From NCBI GenBank assembly GCA_937893145.1, contig CALBJW010000003.1, positions 1 to 30,755 on the forward strand: a stretch of DNA of 30,755 bases, written 5' to 3'. This document shows positions 30,358 to 30,755 of this stretch, in pieces. The translations under genes were made by a program, and so were the position numbers. This DNA comes from an uncultured Prevotellaceae bacterium (lineage in GTDB: Bacteria > Bacteroidota > Bacteroidia > Bacteroidales > Bacteroidaceae). The number at the start of each line of letters is the position of its first letter. Within the stretch, counting starts at the first letter, position 1. The notes beneath the pieces are model-generated. The model was not told the DNA's origin and made no database searches. It saw only the letters and a list, made by a program, of their open reading frames with translations.

Positions 30358-30755
30358 CTATTTATGATACGGCTCATTTTTGAGTATCGTCATGGCGCGG
30401 TAAATCTGCTCATACACGAGGACTCTTGCCAGTTCATGAGGAAACGTGAGCGGTGAAAGCCCGAAAACGAGATTTGCCCGTTGTCGGAGGCATTCATGAT
30501 GCCCATAAGCGCCGCCAATGACAAAAGCCATATCTTGAGACTGAGCCAGAAGGCGGCCGATGACCTCAGAAAACTGAACACTGTTCATCATTTTTCCGCG
30601 TTCATCCAGCACAAAAAGATACGTCGAAGGCGCAACCATTGCCATGAACTGCCTCGATTCACGCTCGCGAATCTGCATCTCACTAAGCTTTGGTGACGCC
30701 TCCGATTTGAGCTCTATTTCCTGGATATTCAGGTAATGTCTGAGCCTTTGAAGAT
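30358..30755 (-). CDS. rlmH: RlmH 23S rRNA (pseudouridine1915-N3)-methyltransferase, 5' end off the window
   Basis: RlmH methylates pseudouridine 1915 in 23S rRNA using S-adenosylmethionine and is a small SPOUT enzyme of about 155 residues. The open frame extends from the stop at 30358 to the window edge (about 132 residues visible), upstream of the internal ATG at 30678. Signatures are LFVLDERGKMMNSVQFSEVI, FVIGGAYG (the SAM-binding knot), and LSPLTFPHELARVLVYEQIYRA ending NEPYHK, the standard C-terminus. It starts the visible minus-strand group RlmH-ComF-YkgJ-TonB. Confidence 0.95.
   Translation of the reverse strand, partial: LQRLRHYLNIQEIELKSEASPKLSEMQIRERESRQFMAMVAPSTYLFVLDERGKMMNSVQFSEVIGRLLAQSQDMAFVIGGAYGHHECLRQRANLVFGLSPLTFPHELARVLVYEQIYRAMTILKNEPYHK

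Overview
The window is two unrelated pieces of genome joined near position 27,930-27,944. Positions 1 to about 27,940 look like Bacteroidales, most likely Prevotella or a relative. Several promoters fit the Bacteroidota consensus (TTTG, about 19 bases, TAnnTTTG), Shine-Dalgarno sites are not evident, and the gene families fit (short PglC-type initiating transferase, multi-SLBB exporter, GH25 lipoprotein, NhaC). From about 27,944 to the end the base composition, promoter style and gene set change. All four genes there (TonB-like, YkgJ, ComF, RlmH) lie on the minus strand, and the TonB-like tail resembles Myxococcota/deltaproteobacterial types. This is a judgement from memory, not a database result.

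Layout. 1-685 (-): 5' part of an HtrA/Deg protease. 962-2185 (+): an AT-rich, truncated ComEC-like membrane protein. 17408 down to 2274 (-): a Wzx/Wzy-type surface polysaccharide locus. In transcription order it encodes an initiating phosphoglycosyl transferase, a Wza-like SLBB exporter, a Wzz co-polymerase, a Wzx flippase, a Wzy-like polymerase, GT2, GT4, GT2, another glycosyltransferase, LicD, a nucleotidyltransferase/PLP-enzyme fusion, and a final GT2. 17,619-27,940 (+): NhaC antiporter, GH25 muramidase lipoprotein, a 1758-residue DUF4011/helicase/nuclease protein that resembles a single-gene defence system, a Dabb protein, a C1 (bleomycin hydrolase-like) peptidase, and peptidase T cut off at the join.

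How the genes fit together. The locus has initiation (PGT), glycan assembly (four glycosyltransferases plus GT4), flipping and polymerisation (Wzx, Wzy), length control (Wzz) and export (SLBB protein). The fused nucleotidyltransferase/PLP enzyme next to LicD suggests that a CDP-activated phospho-amino-alcohol is made and put on the glycan.

The most unusual feature is in the spaces between the glycan genes. Five arrays hold 24 tiny hairpins, each separated by the same hexamer GGTTAG (CTAACC on the transcribed strand). Stem arms change together while the linker stays fixed. A second repeat family, with linker TACGAAAC on the transcribed strand, sits at or inside the 3' ends of three glycan genes. 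Both families occur only between 3 and 13 kb, at the boundaries of the transferase and flippase genes.
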